Origin: Hymenobacter negativus
GTDB taxonomy: Bacteria > Bacteroidota > Bacteroidia > Cytophagales > Hymenobacteraceae
Reading direction: 5' to 3'
DNA length: 64,000 bases
Assembly (NCBI RefSeq): GCF_017571495.1
Contig: NZ_JAGETZ010000001.1
Location: 744,001 to 808,000, forward strand
The notes beneath the pieces were generated by a model. The model had not been told where the DNA came from. It made no database searches and saw nothing but the letters and a program-made list of their open reading frames with translations. A program made the position numbers and the translations under genes. The stretch's first letter is position 1. Every line of letters begins with the position of its first letter. Of this stretch, positions 43,940 to 51,297 are shown piece after piece.

Positions 43940-44398
43940 ATGTACCAAACGCTTCTCGTTCTGCACTCCTGGTCCCGCTGGTTTGTGCTCATTTTCGGCC
44001 TTATTGCTGTGTACCGCGCCTACGTGGGCTGGACGGGCCGCCGCCCATTTGTGGGCGCCGACAATGGCATGAGTGCCGCTTTTTCGGGCTTTATGTGGCT
44101 GCAGGTGCTCATCGGGCTGGGCCTATACTTTGGCCTTAGCCCTTGGGGCCTCAATGCCATGAAGCAGGCCGGCGCCATGAAAGACCCGACTGCCCGCTTT
44201 TTCGGCATGGAGCATGTTGTGGTGATGATTCTGGCCGCTGTGCTGGCGCAGGTGGGTCGCATTGCCATGAAGAAAGCAACTGATTCGACCCTTAAGCACA
44301 AGAAATTATTCACCTATTTCGGCATTGCTTTGCTGCTGGTGCTGCTCATGATTCCGTGGGGCATCTGGAATCCGGCCCGGCCGCTGTTTCGTTTCTAA
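43940..44398 (+). CDS. Four-helix membrane protein of Bacteroidetes type
   Basis: A 152-residue integral membrane protein. MYQTLLVLHSWSRWFVLIFGLIAVY opens the first helix, with His9 and Arg13 conserved-looking; FMWLQVLIGLGLYFGLS, MEHVVVMILAAVLAQVGRIAM and FGIALLLVLLMIPWGIW form the others. Histidines in helices 1 and 3 (HSW, MEH) could hold haem as in cytochrome b-like proteins, but this is only a suggestion. The start at 43940 follows a T-rich leader. Confidence 0.7.
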   Translation: MYQTLLVLHSWSRWFVLIFGLIAVYRAYVGWTGRRPFVGADNGMSAAFSGFMWLQVLIGLGLYFGLSPWGLNAMKQAGAMKDPTARFFGMEHVVVMILAAVLAQVGRIAMKKATDSTLKHKKLFTYFGIALLLVLLMIPWGIWNPARPLFRF

Positions 44399-44483
44399 GT
44401 TTTCCACACTATGTTTGGAGTGGCTACGTACTGGCCGCAAACTGTCTGGCTATTTTGCCCGGTTGTCCTTTTCGTTTTTGTCC

Positions 44484-44657
44484 GTGTCCACCCCGTCGAA
44501 ACGTTCTTATTCCACCGAGGATTTCTCGGAGTTGATTAGCGCTCAGCTTCAACGACTGGAGAGCCACACGGAAGCCCGTCAGCGCTACGGCAGCCTGCTG
44601 GCGGTGCTACGGCAACAGGTCGATTCATACCGGCAGCGAAAAGCAAAAACCAAATAG
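44484..44657 (+). CDS. Possible small coiled-coil protein
   Basis: A 57-residue frame from GTG 44484 (STPSKRSYSTEDFSELIS...). It is helical and polar with SAQLQRLESHTEARQRYGSLLAVLRQQVDSYRQRKAK, which suits a short coiled coil. A TTG at 44415 is the only other start and adds a less protein-like head. A strong terminator follows 20 bases after its stop, which supports a real transcript. Family unknown. Confidence 0.45.
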   Translation: MSTPSKRSYSTEDFSELISAQLQRLESHTEARQRYGSLLAVLRQQVDSYRQRKAKTK

Positions 44658-44677
44658 CTTGTTTCCCAAAGTCATCA

Positions 44678-44716
44678 AAAAGGCCTTTCCATTACCCAAT
44701 GGAAAGGCCTTTTTAG
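44678..44716. terminator. Strong bidirectional terminator
   Basis: AAAAAGGCCTTTCCATT and AATGGAAAGGCCTTTTT form a 17-base stem with a short loop. It ends the small membrane-protein run. Confidence 0.9.
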
Positions 44717-44907
44717 TTTAAAAACAATTGTCATAAACTCGGTGCAACGGTCACAGATACAGGGCCCACAGATGCATGCAACCAACTGCCGACTGCACCG
44801 GTCAGGAGCATAGCGCCAAAGACTAAGAGCAACTTTCTAGCCACTACTTTGCCCAGGATAACAGGCGGGCCTGGCGCGCATTCACACTTATCCATTCGAC
44901 CCAGCAC

Positions 44908-45732
44908 ATGACATCAGCTACTCTTCTACGTGTTGTCACGCTTGGCTTTTTAGTGCTGACGGCGGCTTCCGGCTGCAAATCTGATAAAGCGGCGCCCAAA
45001 CTGCTTCCTTGTAGCGGCCCTTCGGCCTCGCCTGCAGGCAGGGTGGTGATGCAGCCGCGTGAATCGCTGCTTGCTACCGGGCCGGCTCTCATTCTGCAGT
45101 GCCGCGACGACGTCATGCACCCTTGCGTTAACTACTCCTTGCCGCGGACCGTTACCCCCGTCGACGGGGGCATGCAAATTGCCTTCGGAAGCGCTGTGGC
45201 CCCCAATATTTGCCTTACGTCCATTGGTCCGGCCAGCACCATCATCGACCTTGCCAGCACTGCGGTCGGTACTTACTCGCTCGGTTTAACGGCTGGCCTA
45301 AAGCGTACCACTGGCACCCTGCTGGTGCTGCCCGACCGCATAGAGCTAACAACCTGCGACAGCAACACCGTAGCTGTGCGCAACGGTATCCTTTACCGCA
45401 TCCCTGCCAATGCCATCTGGGGGCAGCTCTACGCCCGCTCTGCAGCTGCCCAAACCGCAGCCGTAGCCTTACTCGATTCGCTGCGGCGGGAAGGGGCGCA
45501 GGTGCTCACGCTACCCACCGGCAACTATGGCTATTTCCGGACCGATGCCAACGGCCAGCTGGTGCCCCTGCCCAATCTGCAAAACGGGCAGCCTGCTTCG
45601 GCTATCGCCACGCCGGTGCTGCTGACTTTCAGCGGCAATTTTGCGCGCATTAAAGGGGTGGTGCGTCGCCGGGCACAATACAGCGACCTCTCTGCTAGCC
45701 TAAGCTCCGCTCGTGGTGAATCTGCTTTTTGA
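44908..45732 (+). CDS. Putative lipoprotein of unknown function
   Basis: A 274-residue lipoprotein: signal VVTLGFLVLTAASGC, then KSDKAAPKLLPCSG. The mature part has several cysteines (LQCRDDVMHPCVNYS, NICLTSIG, LTTCDSN) and beta-strand-like runs such as TIIDLASTAVGTYSLGL and VLLTFSGNFARIKG. No recognised domain. It is preceded by about 190 bases after the terminator at 44716 in which I see no gene. Confidence 0.6.
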   Translation: MTSATLLRVVTLGFLVLTAASGCKSDKAAPKLLPCSGPSASPAGRVVMQPRESLLATGPALILQCRDDVMHPCVNYSLPRTVTPVDGGMQIAFGSAVAPNICLTSIGPASTIIDLASTAVGTYSLGLTAGLKRTTGTLLVLPDRIELTTCDSNTVAVRNGILYRIPANAIWGQLYARSAAAQTAAVALLDSLRREGAQVLTLPTGNYGYFRTDANGQLVPLPNLQNGQPASAIATPVLLTFSGNFARIKGVVRRRAQYSDLSASLSSARGESAF

Positions 45733-45802
45733 GCGTGACAGCACTGTTTGACTTACTTCCTGAACAGCTTCGCCATCTACAAGAGCCTTATCGATTAATA
45801 CG

Positions 45803-45837
45803 AAAAGCCTTCCCATCAAGGTATGGGAAGGCTTTTT
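45803..45837. terminator. Bidirectional terminator
   Basis: AAAAGCCTTCCCAT and ATGGGAAGGCTTTTT pair over 13 bases with a short loop. It sits between the convergent lipoprotein and SDR genes. Confidence 0.88.
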
Positions 45838-45866
45838 CATGTCGCGGCACAGTTCCTGATTCTGCT

Positions 45867-46628
45867 TTAAATGCTCTGGCCACCCGAGACCTCCAGGCGC
45901 TGAGCCGTTATCCAGCGGGCCTCGTCGGTGCAGAGGAAGGCCACTACCGGGCCAATGTCGTCGGCCAGGCCCACGCGGCCGAGGGCGGTGAGCGACACGA
46001 TGTAGTCCTGAAGCTCTTGGTTGTCGCGCACGCGGCCACCGCCGAAATCGGTGGCAATGGCACCAGGTGCTACGATGTTGACGGCGATGCCGCGGGCACC
46101 CAGCTCCTTGGCCTGGTACTTGGTCAGCACTTCCATAGCGGCTTTCATGCTGGCGTAGGCGGAGGAGTTGGGGTTGATGATGCGCGTCAGCCCCGACGAG
46201 ATGTTGATGATGCGGCCCCCATCGCGGAGCAACGGCAGTGCTTGTTGGGTGAGAAAAAACGGGCCTTTGAAGTGGATGTTCATGGCCTGGTCGAACTGCT
46301 CCTCGGTGGTTTCGGCGAAGGGGGCATATAAGCCCGTACCAGCGTTATTGATGAGAAAATCGAATTTCTCGGCGCCGAATATTTCCGTCAGCGTGGTGCC
46401 GACCTGGGCGAAGAAGGCCTCGAAGCTGGTCACTTTGGAAGCATCGAGCTGCAACGCGGCCGCACGCTGGCCATGCGCCTGGATTTCGGCCACTACGCTT
46501 TCGGCTTCGGCCTGCTGGGTGTGGTAGGTAAGAAGTACGTCGATGCCTTTCTTGGCCAGGTTCAGGGCCATGCTTTTGCCTAGGCCCCGGCTGCCGCCGG
46601 TGACGAGGGCTATTTTGGAACTGCTCAT
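45867..46628 (-). CDS. Short-chain dehydrogenase/reductase
   Basis: A 253-residue classical SDR oxidoreductase that uses NAD(P)H. It shows the cofactor loop TGGSRGLGKS (10-19), NNAG, the catalytic ISS...YASMK (Ser-Tyr-xxx-Lys) and VAPGAIATDF. The substrate is unknown. A divergent AraC-type regulator is not present; instead one lies 75 bases upstream on the same strand and may control it. Confidence 0.9.
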   Translation of the reverse strand: MSSSKIALVTGGSRGLGKSMALNLAKKGIDVLLTYHTQQAEAESVVAEIQAHGQRAAALQLDASKVTSFEAFFAQVGTTLTEIFGAEKFDFLINNAGTGLYAPFAETTEEQFDQAMNIHFKGPFFLTQQALPLLRDGGRIINISSGLTRIINPNSSAYASMKAAMEVLTKYQAKELGARGIAVNIVAPGAIATDFGGGRVRDNQELQDYIVSLTALGRVGLADDIGPVVAFLCTDEARWITAQRLEVSGGQSI

Positions 46629-46704
46629 CGGTTGAAGTAATTAGGGTGGATGATGAGGCAAAGTTCCAGGAGCGGCACGCCGGGTTTATGGTGAGTAGTT
46701 CAGT

Positions 46705-47124
46705 TTAAATGGTGACACCTTCCGATTCCGGAGCTTCGCGGCGGGCGGCCCACACCTGCTCGCGGTATTGCTTGGGCGTGCAGCCCTGAAAGTGCTTAAA
46801 GAACTTGGTGAAGTTGGAAGGGTCGTAGGTGAGGTTGGCGGCGATAGCAGCCACCGAGTACTTGGGGTCTTGCAGCAACTGCCGCGCCACGTCCATGATA
46901 CGGGCCTCGAAAAAGTAACATGGCGAGTGACCGGTGGCTCCCTTGATGGTGTTGCTCAGGTGCGTGGGGTGGATGCAGAGAATGCCCGCAAAGTCGCGGA
47001 TTTCGAACATTTCAGTGGCCCGTCCGGCCACGATATCGGCCAGGTGCCGGTCTACTTCGCGTAGGAAATCGGCGGTGATTTCGTGCTGGCGGGCGAAAAG
47101 CTTTTGGGGAATGGGCCTAGGCAT
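46705..47124 (-). CDS. AraC-family transcriptional regulator (DNA-binding domain only)
   Basis: A 139-residue protein that is almost only the AraC/XylS double helix-turn-helix: ILCIHPTHLSNTIKGATGHSPCYFFEARIMDVARQLLQDPKYSVAAIAANLTYDPSNFTKFFKHFQGCTPKQYRE. The sensor domain found in most members is missing, as in short Bacteroidetes AraC proteins. ATG 47160 is an alternative start adding 12 residues. It precedes the SDR gene on the same strand, which makes that gene its likely target. Confidence 0.85.
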   Translation of the reverse strand: MPRPIPQKLFARQHEITADFLREVDRHLADIVAGRATEMFEIRDFAGILCIHPTHLSNTIKGATGHSPCYFFEARIMDVARQLLQDPKYSVAAIAANLTYDPSNFTKFFKHFQGCTPKQYREQVWAARREAPESEGVTI

Positions 47125-47198
47125 GAGGATAATGGAAGGAATAAGCCGATAGTTAACCAATCAGACCAAGCGCAGTTTTAAAATACCAGCCGTCATCA

Positions 47199-47858
47199 TT
47201 AGCGGGGTGCCCGTAGCAGGGCTTTCACGGCCTGGTCGGCGGCGCGGGTGGTTTCGGGCAGGCGGTACGTCGGCGTCAGGCGCAATATCCAGTCGGTTGC
47301 CGTTTCCAGGCTCACTTTATGCCCCACGGAAACAAAGACGGGGTTTTTGCCCGTTTGGGTTCGCAGTGCCCGTCCCACTACCGCGCCCTCATCTACCAGG
47401 CTCTGGTAGGCACCCCGGTCGGCACCGAGTGGCTCGTATTCGCCAATCAGGCGGGTTTTGGCGCAGCCAATGGTGGCAATGCCCGTGACCACGCCCAGGT
47501 GGCAAGCCAGCCCAAACCGGCGCGGATGGGCGAGCCCTTGCCCATCGCACACGAGCAAATCGGGCTTCACGGGCAGTTGGTCGAGGGCGCTTAGCACGGC
47601 CGGTAACTCGCGAAACGAGAACAGGCCCGGGATGTACGGAAAGGTGGCCTCGCCGTGGTACGAGGCAATCCGGATAACCTGCAGGCTGGCGACGTCGAGC
47701 ACCGCCACGGCGGCAACCAAGCGGTTGCTGTTCTGCTCATATGCCACGTCAACGCCGGCCACCGTCCGAATCTCGGTAGGCAGCTCATCATGCACGATTA
47801 CGGTTTGGCGTAAGCGCTGCTGCAATTCCTCAGCAGCCTGGGTTTGGTCGTCAATCAA
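47199..47858 (-). CDS. nfi: Endonuclease V
   Basis: A 219-residue repair nuclease that nicks DNA (or RNA) next to deaminated bases, chiefly hypoxanthine. Family motifs are VAGVDVAY (first metal aspartate), the PYIPGLFSFRE wedge with its conserved PYxPG, LLVCDGQGLAHPRRFGLACHLGV and GCAKTRLIGEY. Length and motif order match bacterial Nfi. It ends about 75 bases before the AraC gene begins; no clear operon. Confidence 0.94.
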   Translation of the reverse strand: MIDDQTQAAEELQQRLRQTVIVHDELPTEIRTVAGVDVAYEQNSNRLVAAVAVLDVASLQVIRIASYHGEATFPYIPGLFSFRELPAVLSALDQLPVKPDLLVCDGQGLAHPRRFGLACHLGVVTGIATIGCAKTRLIGEYEPLGADRGAYQSLVDEGAVVGRALRTQTGKNPVFVSVGHKVSLETATDWILRLTPTYRLPETTRAADQAVKALLRAPR

Positions 47859-47884
47859 GGGGTGCTATTTTTAAACCGGAACGT

Positions 47885-48673
47885 TTACAAGTACGAAGAG
47901 CGCACTGCCTCAATGCCAAAGTATACGTGGAGCAGGTTGGCAATGCCTTCCGAAATGCCGCTAAGCTGCGGGTCGTGCTTTAGGTCCAGTTCAGCCAAAA
48001 AGGCCGTTAACTCCTCTTTAATAGCGGGGTCCTCTTCCTCCATACGACCAGCAGTTTCCTCATTGAAATACCCAAGGTAGCGCCGCAAAGCAGTTTGCTT
48101 ACTAGCGCTTGTTCCATAACGCCTTTGGCGAGAACTACCCTCTGATACCAGGTGGCTGGATGCCTGTTGTAGCATCCAGCCAGCGTAACGCTGTTTGCGG
48201 AATAATATCGAAAAATCGTCGAAAACCGTAAGGGCAAAATCGTAACGAAATGTATTTGCGTTACCTGTAGCCATCAGGAAAAGCGTGTCGTCATCTATAT
48301 GATATGCGCTTGTGCTACAAGTTTCAACGCGGAAAAATTTTGCCTCGGAATTCAATTGCAGGGTACCCCTATCAATGAGGTAATCAGCCGCATGAAAGTG
48401 GTGGTTCACCAACTGCACCGAATCAGGTAAACGGAGCGCTACACTGTGCAGCAAGCAGGTATCTTGGTCAAAGAGCAGCGTGTCCACAGCATCTCCCAAC
48501 CAGCTCCAGCTGCCACGCGATGCCACTGCTGAAGCCTCTAATTCGTACCCATCACAAAAAGCCCCAGCCCAAATACACCTGCCGGCCAAGTACCAGTCAG
48601 GCAGGTGAACGGTGGCTGTCCTTTTACCAAGCACTAGCTCGACTAATACATTATTTGTTAAGCCACACAGCAT
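47885..48673 (-). CDS. Hypothetical protein of unknown family
   Basis: A 262-residue soluble protein. It contains NVLVELVLGKRTATVHLPDWYLAGRC, LLHSVALRLPDSVQLVNHHFHAADYLIDRG and a C-terminal helical part (MEEEDPAIKEELTAFLAELDLKHD). I recognise no motif. ATG 48673 is preferred because the stop of the upstream gene lies 10 bases before it. It may form a two-gene unit with that gene. Composition is less GC-rich than the average gene here. Confidence 0.55.
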   Translation of the reverse strand: MLCGLTNNVLVELVLGKRTATVHLPDWYLAGRCIWAGAFCDGYELEASAVASRGSWSWLGDAVDTLLFDQDTCLLHSVALRLPDSVQLVNHHFHAADYLIDRGTLQLNSEAKFFRVETCSTSAYHIDDDTLFLMATGNANTFRYDFALTVFDDFSILFRKQRYAGWMLQQASSHLVSEGSSRQRRYGTSASKQTALRRYLGYFNEETAGRMEEEDPAIKEELTAFLAELDLKHDPQLSGISEGIANLLHVYFGIEAVRSSYL

Positions 48674-48683
48674 ATATAGAAAG

Positions 48684-48968
48684 TTAGCCGCTACAGAAAT
48701 ATGTGCACTGCACACGGTCGGTGTAGGGATGCCCTACAAAGGAGCTGCCCACTTGCAGGTAGCTGCTTTCAACGGCCTTGGTTCTTTCGGCCGGTAGCAG
48801 GTGCACACGGCCGTGCGACTCGCCCAGGGACAGGGTCGTTTCTACGTTGGCCTTGGCGCTAAGCCAAGTCACAAGCTCATTTGAGGGCGTGGTGTGAATG
48901 AAGCCGGAGTCGGAACAGGTGCTTTCTGCGCCTGCTGGGCACCGGGTAAAGGTAAGGCGGGCCGCCAT
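48684..48968 (-). CDS. Small hypothetical protein upstream of the 47885 gene
   Basis: A 94-residue frame (MAARLTFTRCPAGAESTCSD...) with mixed protein-like composition, strand-like segments (NVETTLSLGESHGRVHLLPA) and five cysteines. It ends 10 bases before the next same-strand gene, which suits an operon. Its start is 57 bases from the palindrome array. Family unknown; it could also be a fragment. Confidence 0.45.
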   Translation of the reverse strand: MAARLTFTRCPAGAESTCSDSGFIHTTPSNELVTWLSAKANVETTLSLGESHGRVHLLPAERTKAVESSYLQVGSSFVGHPYTDRVQCTYFCSG

Positions 48969-49024
48969 TCCGCCGGCTCGGCTGTTTCTGCGGTTATCGT
49001 TTGGGCCCAGCCCCTACCCTTGCT

Positions 49025-49285
49025 TCCAAACGTCGGGAAGGCAGGTTTTGGCGCTTAAGGGAGGCTTCCAAACGTTTGGAAAGGAGATTTGGGGCCAAAA
49101 CCTGTCATCCAAACGTTTGGAAGCAGGTTTTGGCCCTTGCACTGGCCATCCAAACGTTTGGAAGGAGGTTTTGGGGTCAAACCCTCCCCTCCCGACGTTT
49201 GGAAAGAGGTTTTGGGGTCAAACCCTCCCCTCCCGACGTTTGGAAAGAGGTTTTGAGCGGCAAGGAAGTCCTCCAAACGTTTGGA
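49025..49285. repeat. Array of seven palindromes with a 41-base period
   Basis: The 14-base palindrome TCCAAACGTTTGGA or a variant starts at 49025, 49067, 49108, 49149, 49190, 49231 and 49272. The steps are 42, 41, 41, 41, 41 and 41 bases. Copy 1 (TCCAAACGTCGGGA) is the reverse complement of copies 5 and 6 (TCCCGACGTTTGGA). Between them lies AGGTTTTGG, often paired with a CAAAACC or CAAACCC, a second weaker palindrome. The between-palindrome segments are related to each other, and two share GGTTTTGGGGTCAAACCCTCC-like sequence, so this is not a CRISPR. It fills the gap between divergent genes. Confidence 0.85.
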
Positions 49286-49371
49286 TGACTCCTTGCTACG
49301 GTGAAAATATTACTGGGAAGCAATAGTTTACCTACCTTACCACTTCCATAATCATTTATTCCCAGTTTCCC

Positions 49372-50076
49372 ATGTTCCTACCGTTTCTCAAGAACCCGTT
49401 CGCCTCCAAAAACCTGGCCCGCGAAGACTTCCGCGACCTCATGGCCGGCACCCTCACCCGCATGGCGGGTCAGAACGCCGCCGGCCTATACACAGCCCAG
49501 ATAGCCGCCCTGCAGCCCCACCACGACGCCTACGCGACCTTCCTGGGCACGCAGGATGTGAACCTGGGCCAGCGCATGGGCAGCACCGACGTGGTCAACC
49601 AGCTGCTGGCCGACTTCAGGCGCTTCGCCAAAGAAGAGCTGCTCGTCGACGTGGCCTACGTCTTCGGCCGCAAAACCCCCGATGCCGTGGCCCTGGCCGC
49701 TTTCCTGCCCCAGGGCCGCTCCGAATACAACGGCGTCACGCTGCTCACCCTGCCCACCCTGCTCGAGCGCGCGGCCACCCTCACCGCTACCTATAAGGAT
49801 GCCCTCGGCAAGGACCTGGCCGACAAAGCCGCCTCTTTCAAGAAGAACTACGACACGGACCGTGAGCTGCAAGGCCAAAGCAAAGGCGCCGTGCAGGGCG
49901 ACAGCAAGGCAGAAAAGAAGCTGCGCAAAGCCGCCGCCCGCCAGCTCAAGCTCAACCTGCTTGAGCAGGTGAAGCAACACATCGACACCCCCGACGACGT
50001 GAAGGCCCTCTACGACCCAAAAATTTTTACGCAGCCCACCAAGCCCGCTCCGGGCGCTGCCCCTACCGCCCCGTAG
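49372..50076 (+). CDS. Hypothetical helical protein downstream of the palindrome array
   Basis: A 234-residue, mainly helical soluble protein. The N-terminus MFLPFLKNPFASKNLAREDFRDLMAG is followed by NLGQRMGSTDVVNQLLADFRRFAKEELLVDVAYVFGRKTPDAVALAAFLPQGRSEYNG, then a charged helix with YKDALGKDLADKAASFKKNYDTDRELQGQSKG. The C-terminus is Pro/Ala-rich. No family is known to me. Its start is 86 bases after the last palindrome, so the array is in position to control it. Confidence 0.65.
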   Translation: MFLPFLKNPFASKNLAREDFRDLMAGTLTRMAGQNAAGLYTAQIAALQPHHDAYATFLGTQDVNLGQRMGSTDVVNQLLADFRRFAKEELLVDVAYVFGRKTPDAVALAAFLPQGRSEYNGVTLLTLPTLLERAATLTATYKDALGKDLADKAASFKKNYDTDRELQGQSKGAVQGDSKAEKKLRKAAARQLKLNLLEQVKQHIDTPDDVKALYDPKIFTQPTKPAPGAAPTAP

Positions 50077-50098
50077 CCCACCCCGCCCACGCCCAGGC

Positions 50099-50129
50099 AG
50101 CCCGCCCCACCTTGTTCGGGCGGGCTTTT
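50099..50129 (+). terminator. Intrinsic terminator
   Basis: AGCCCGCCC and GGGCGGGCT form a GC-rich stem followed by TTTT. It ends the gene at 49372 and precedes the DUF3667 gene. Confidence 0.8.
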
Positions 50130-50172
50130 CTGCTTTAATTTACCCACACTCACCACCTTCCTTTCTGCAAAA

Positions 50173-51087
50173 ATGGACCTTGCTACCTCCCCCACCGCGG
50201 GCACCGTCGCGGCCACCGAAGCGGCCCCACCCGCCGTCAGCCACGCCCACCCCATGGCCTGCCTCAACTGCGACACGCCCCTCACCGACAAGTTTTGCCC
50301 CCACTGCGGGCAGTCGGCTGCCACGCACCGCCTCAGCATGGGGCACCTGCTGCACGAGATTCCGCACACCATCTGGCACGTCGACAAGGGCATTTTCTAT
50401 ACCCTGCGCGAGTTGTTGCTGCGGCCCGGGGCCACCATTCTGGGCTACCTGCAGGGGCAGCGAGCCCGGCACTTTGCGCCCATCTCACTGCTGCTGCTCG
50501 TCACGGGCGTGACCAGCTTCGTGGCTGCCAAGCTGCACATCGGGGAGCTGGCCCAGACCGCCCTCGACCCCAATACGGTGGCCGAATTGCGCGAAGCCAA
50601 CGTGCACGCCAGCGAATGGGTAATGCGCTACATGGGGTGGCTCTATGTGGCCGCAGCACCTTTCATTGCCTTGTTTGCCCGGCGTGTGCTGCGCCGCAAC
50701 GGTCTCAACCTGGCCGAAAACCTCGTGGCCGTGCTCTACGTCACGGCCGCCGGCAACTTGCTGTCGCTGCTGCTCATGCCGGCCTACTACTGGGCCCGCA
50801 CCGGCCCCAGCTACGCAGCCATGTCTCTGGCGGGCTCGGTCGTCTTCACTCTCTACCAGACCTGGGCCTATGGGCAGCTGCTACTCGCAACGCCACTTAG
50901 TCGCTGGGGGCGCTGGTGGCGCGGCCTAGTCACCGCCCTGGCCACTTACGGGCTGGTCCTGGGCGGCACCCTCGTGGTCATGTTCGCCTCAAACTGGGGC
51001 GCTTACAAGAAAGGCTTCCAGAAAGAAGTGGAACGCCAGCGGGCCCTGCTGCCGAAGTCGGCGCCGGCAACCGCGCCCCGGCCGTAG
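50173..51087 (+). CDS. DUF3667 membrane protein with a zinc ribbon
   Basis: A 304-residue protein. A short zinc ribbon (CLNCDTPLTDKFCPHCGQ, four cysteines) sits about residues 30-50, followed by the DUF3667 signature HLLHEIPHTIWHVDKGIFYTLRELLLRPG and YLQGQRARHFAPISLLLLVTG. Five or so membrane helices fill the rest. The Bacteroidetes family has no known function. Start ATG 50173; a strong terminator lies 110 bases after the stop. Confidence 0.87.
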   Translation: MDLATSPTAGTVAATEAAPPAVSHAHPMACLNCDTPLTDKFCPHCGQSAATHRLSMGHLLHEIPHTIWHVDKGIFYTLRELLLRPGATILGYLQGQRARHFAPISLLLLVTGVTSFVAAKLHIGELAQTALDPNTVAELREANVHASEWVMRYMGWLYVAAAPFIALFARRVLRRNGLNLAENLVAVLYVTAAGNLLSLLLMPAYYWARTGPSYAAMSLAGSVVFTLYQTWAYGQLLLATPLSRWGRWWRGLVTALATYGLVLGGTLVVMFASNWGAYKKGFQKEVERQRALLPKSAPATAPRP

Positions 51088-51200
51088 GCTACCGTCTGAA
51101 CGAAGGCGCGGGCCGGCAGCCCGTGCTGGCTACGGGCAGGTCTCCGGGCCTGCAATCGTTGCACAATTTCTAAACGACGCGGGCCATCTGTGCTGCATCT

Positions 51201-51232
51201 GCCCCGCCGCTCTCCAGCGGCGGGGCTTTTTT
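51201..51232 (+). terminator. Intrinsic terminator after the DUF3667 gene
   Basis: GCCCCGCCGC and GCGGCGGGGC pair perfectly around TCTCCA and lead into a run of Ts. It separates the DUF3667 gene from the trans-sulfuration enzyme. Confidence 0.88.
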
Positions 51233-51297
51233 GGGGCCACTCAAAACAAAATACTACCTTCGCTCCACTTATTCTCCATCCCACCCAACCCCCCTTT

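Noticed and set aside
44411-44420. ATG directly after the four-helix membrane protein
   Set aside because: It is in a different frame from the small coiled-coil candidate and does not yield a sustained protein-like reading frame.
49025-49285. CRISPR array
   Set aside because: The segments between palindromes are short and similar to each other, two being nearly identical. The palindromes are only 14 bases, and no cas genes are present.
49001-49288. Open frames on both strands across the palindrome array, giving repeated KRLERRFG/NVWKQVL/TFGRRFWG phrases
   Set aside because: The 41-base period is not a multiple of three, so the frame shifts with each unit and the same DNA is read in turn in all three frames. 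This is a repeat artefact, not a repeat protein.
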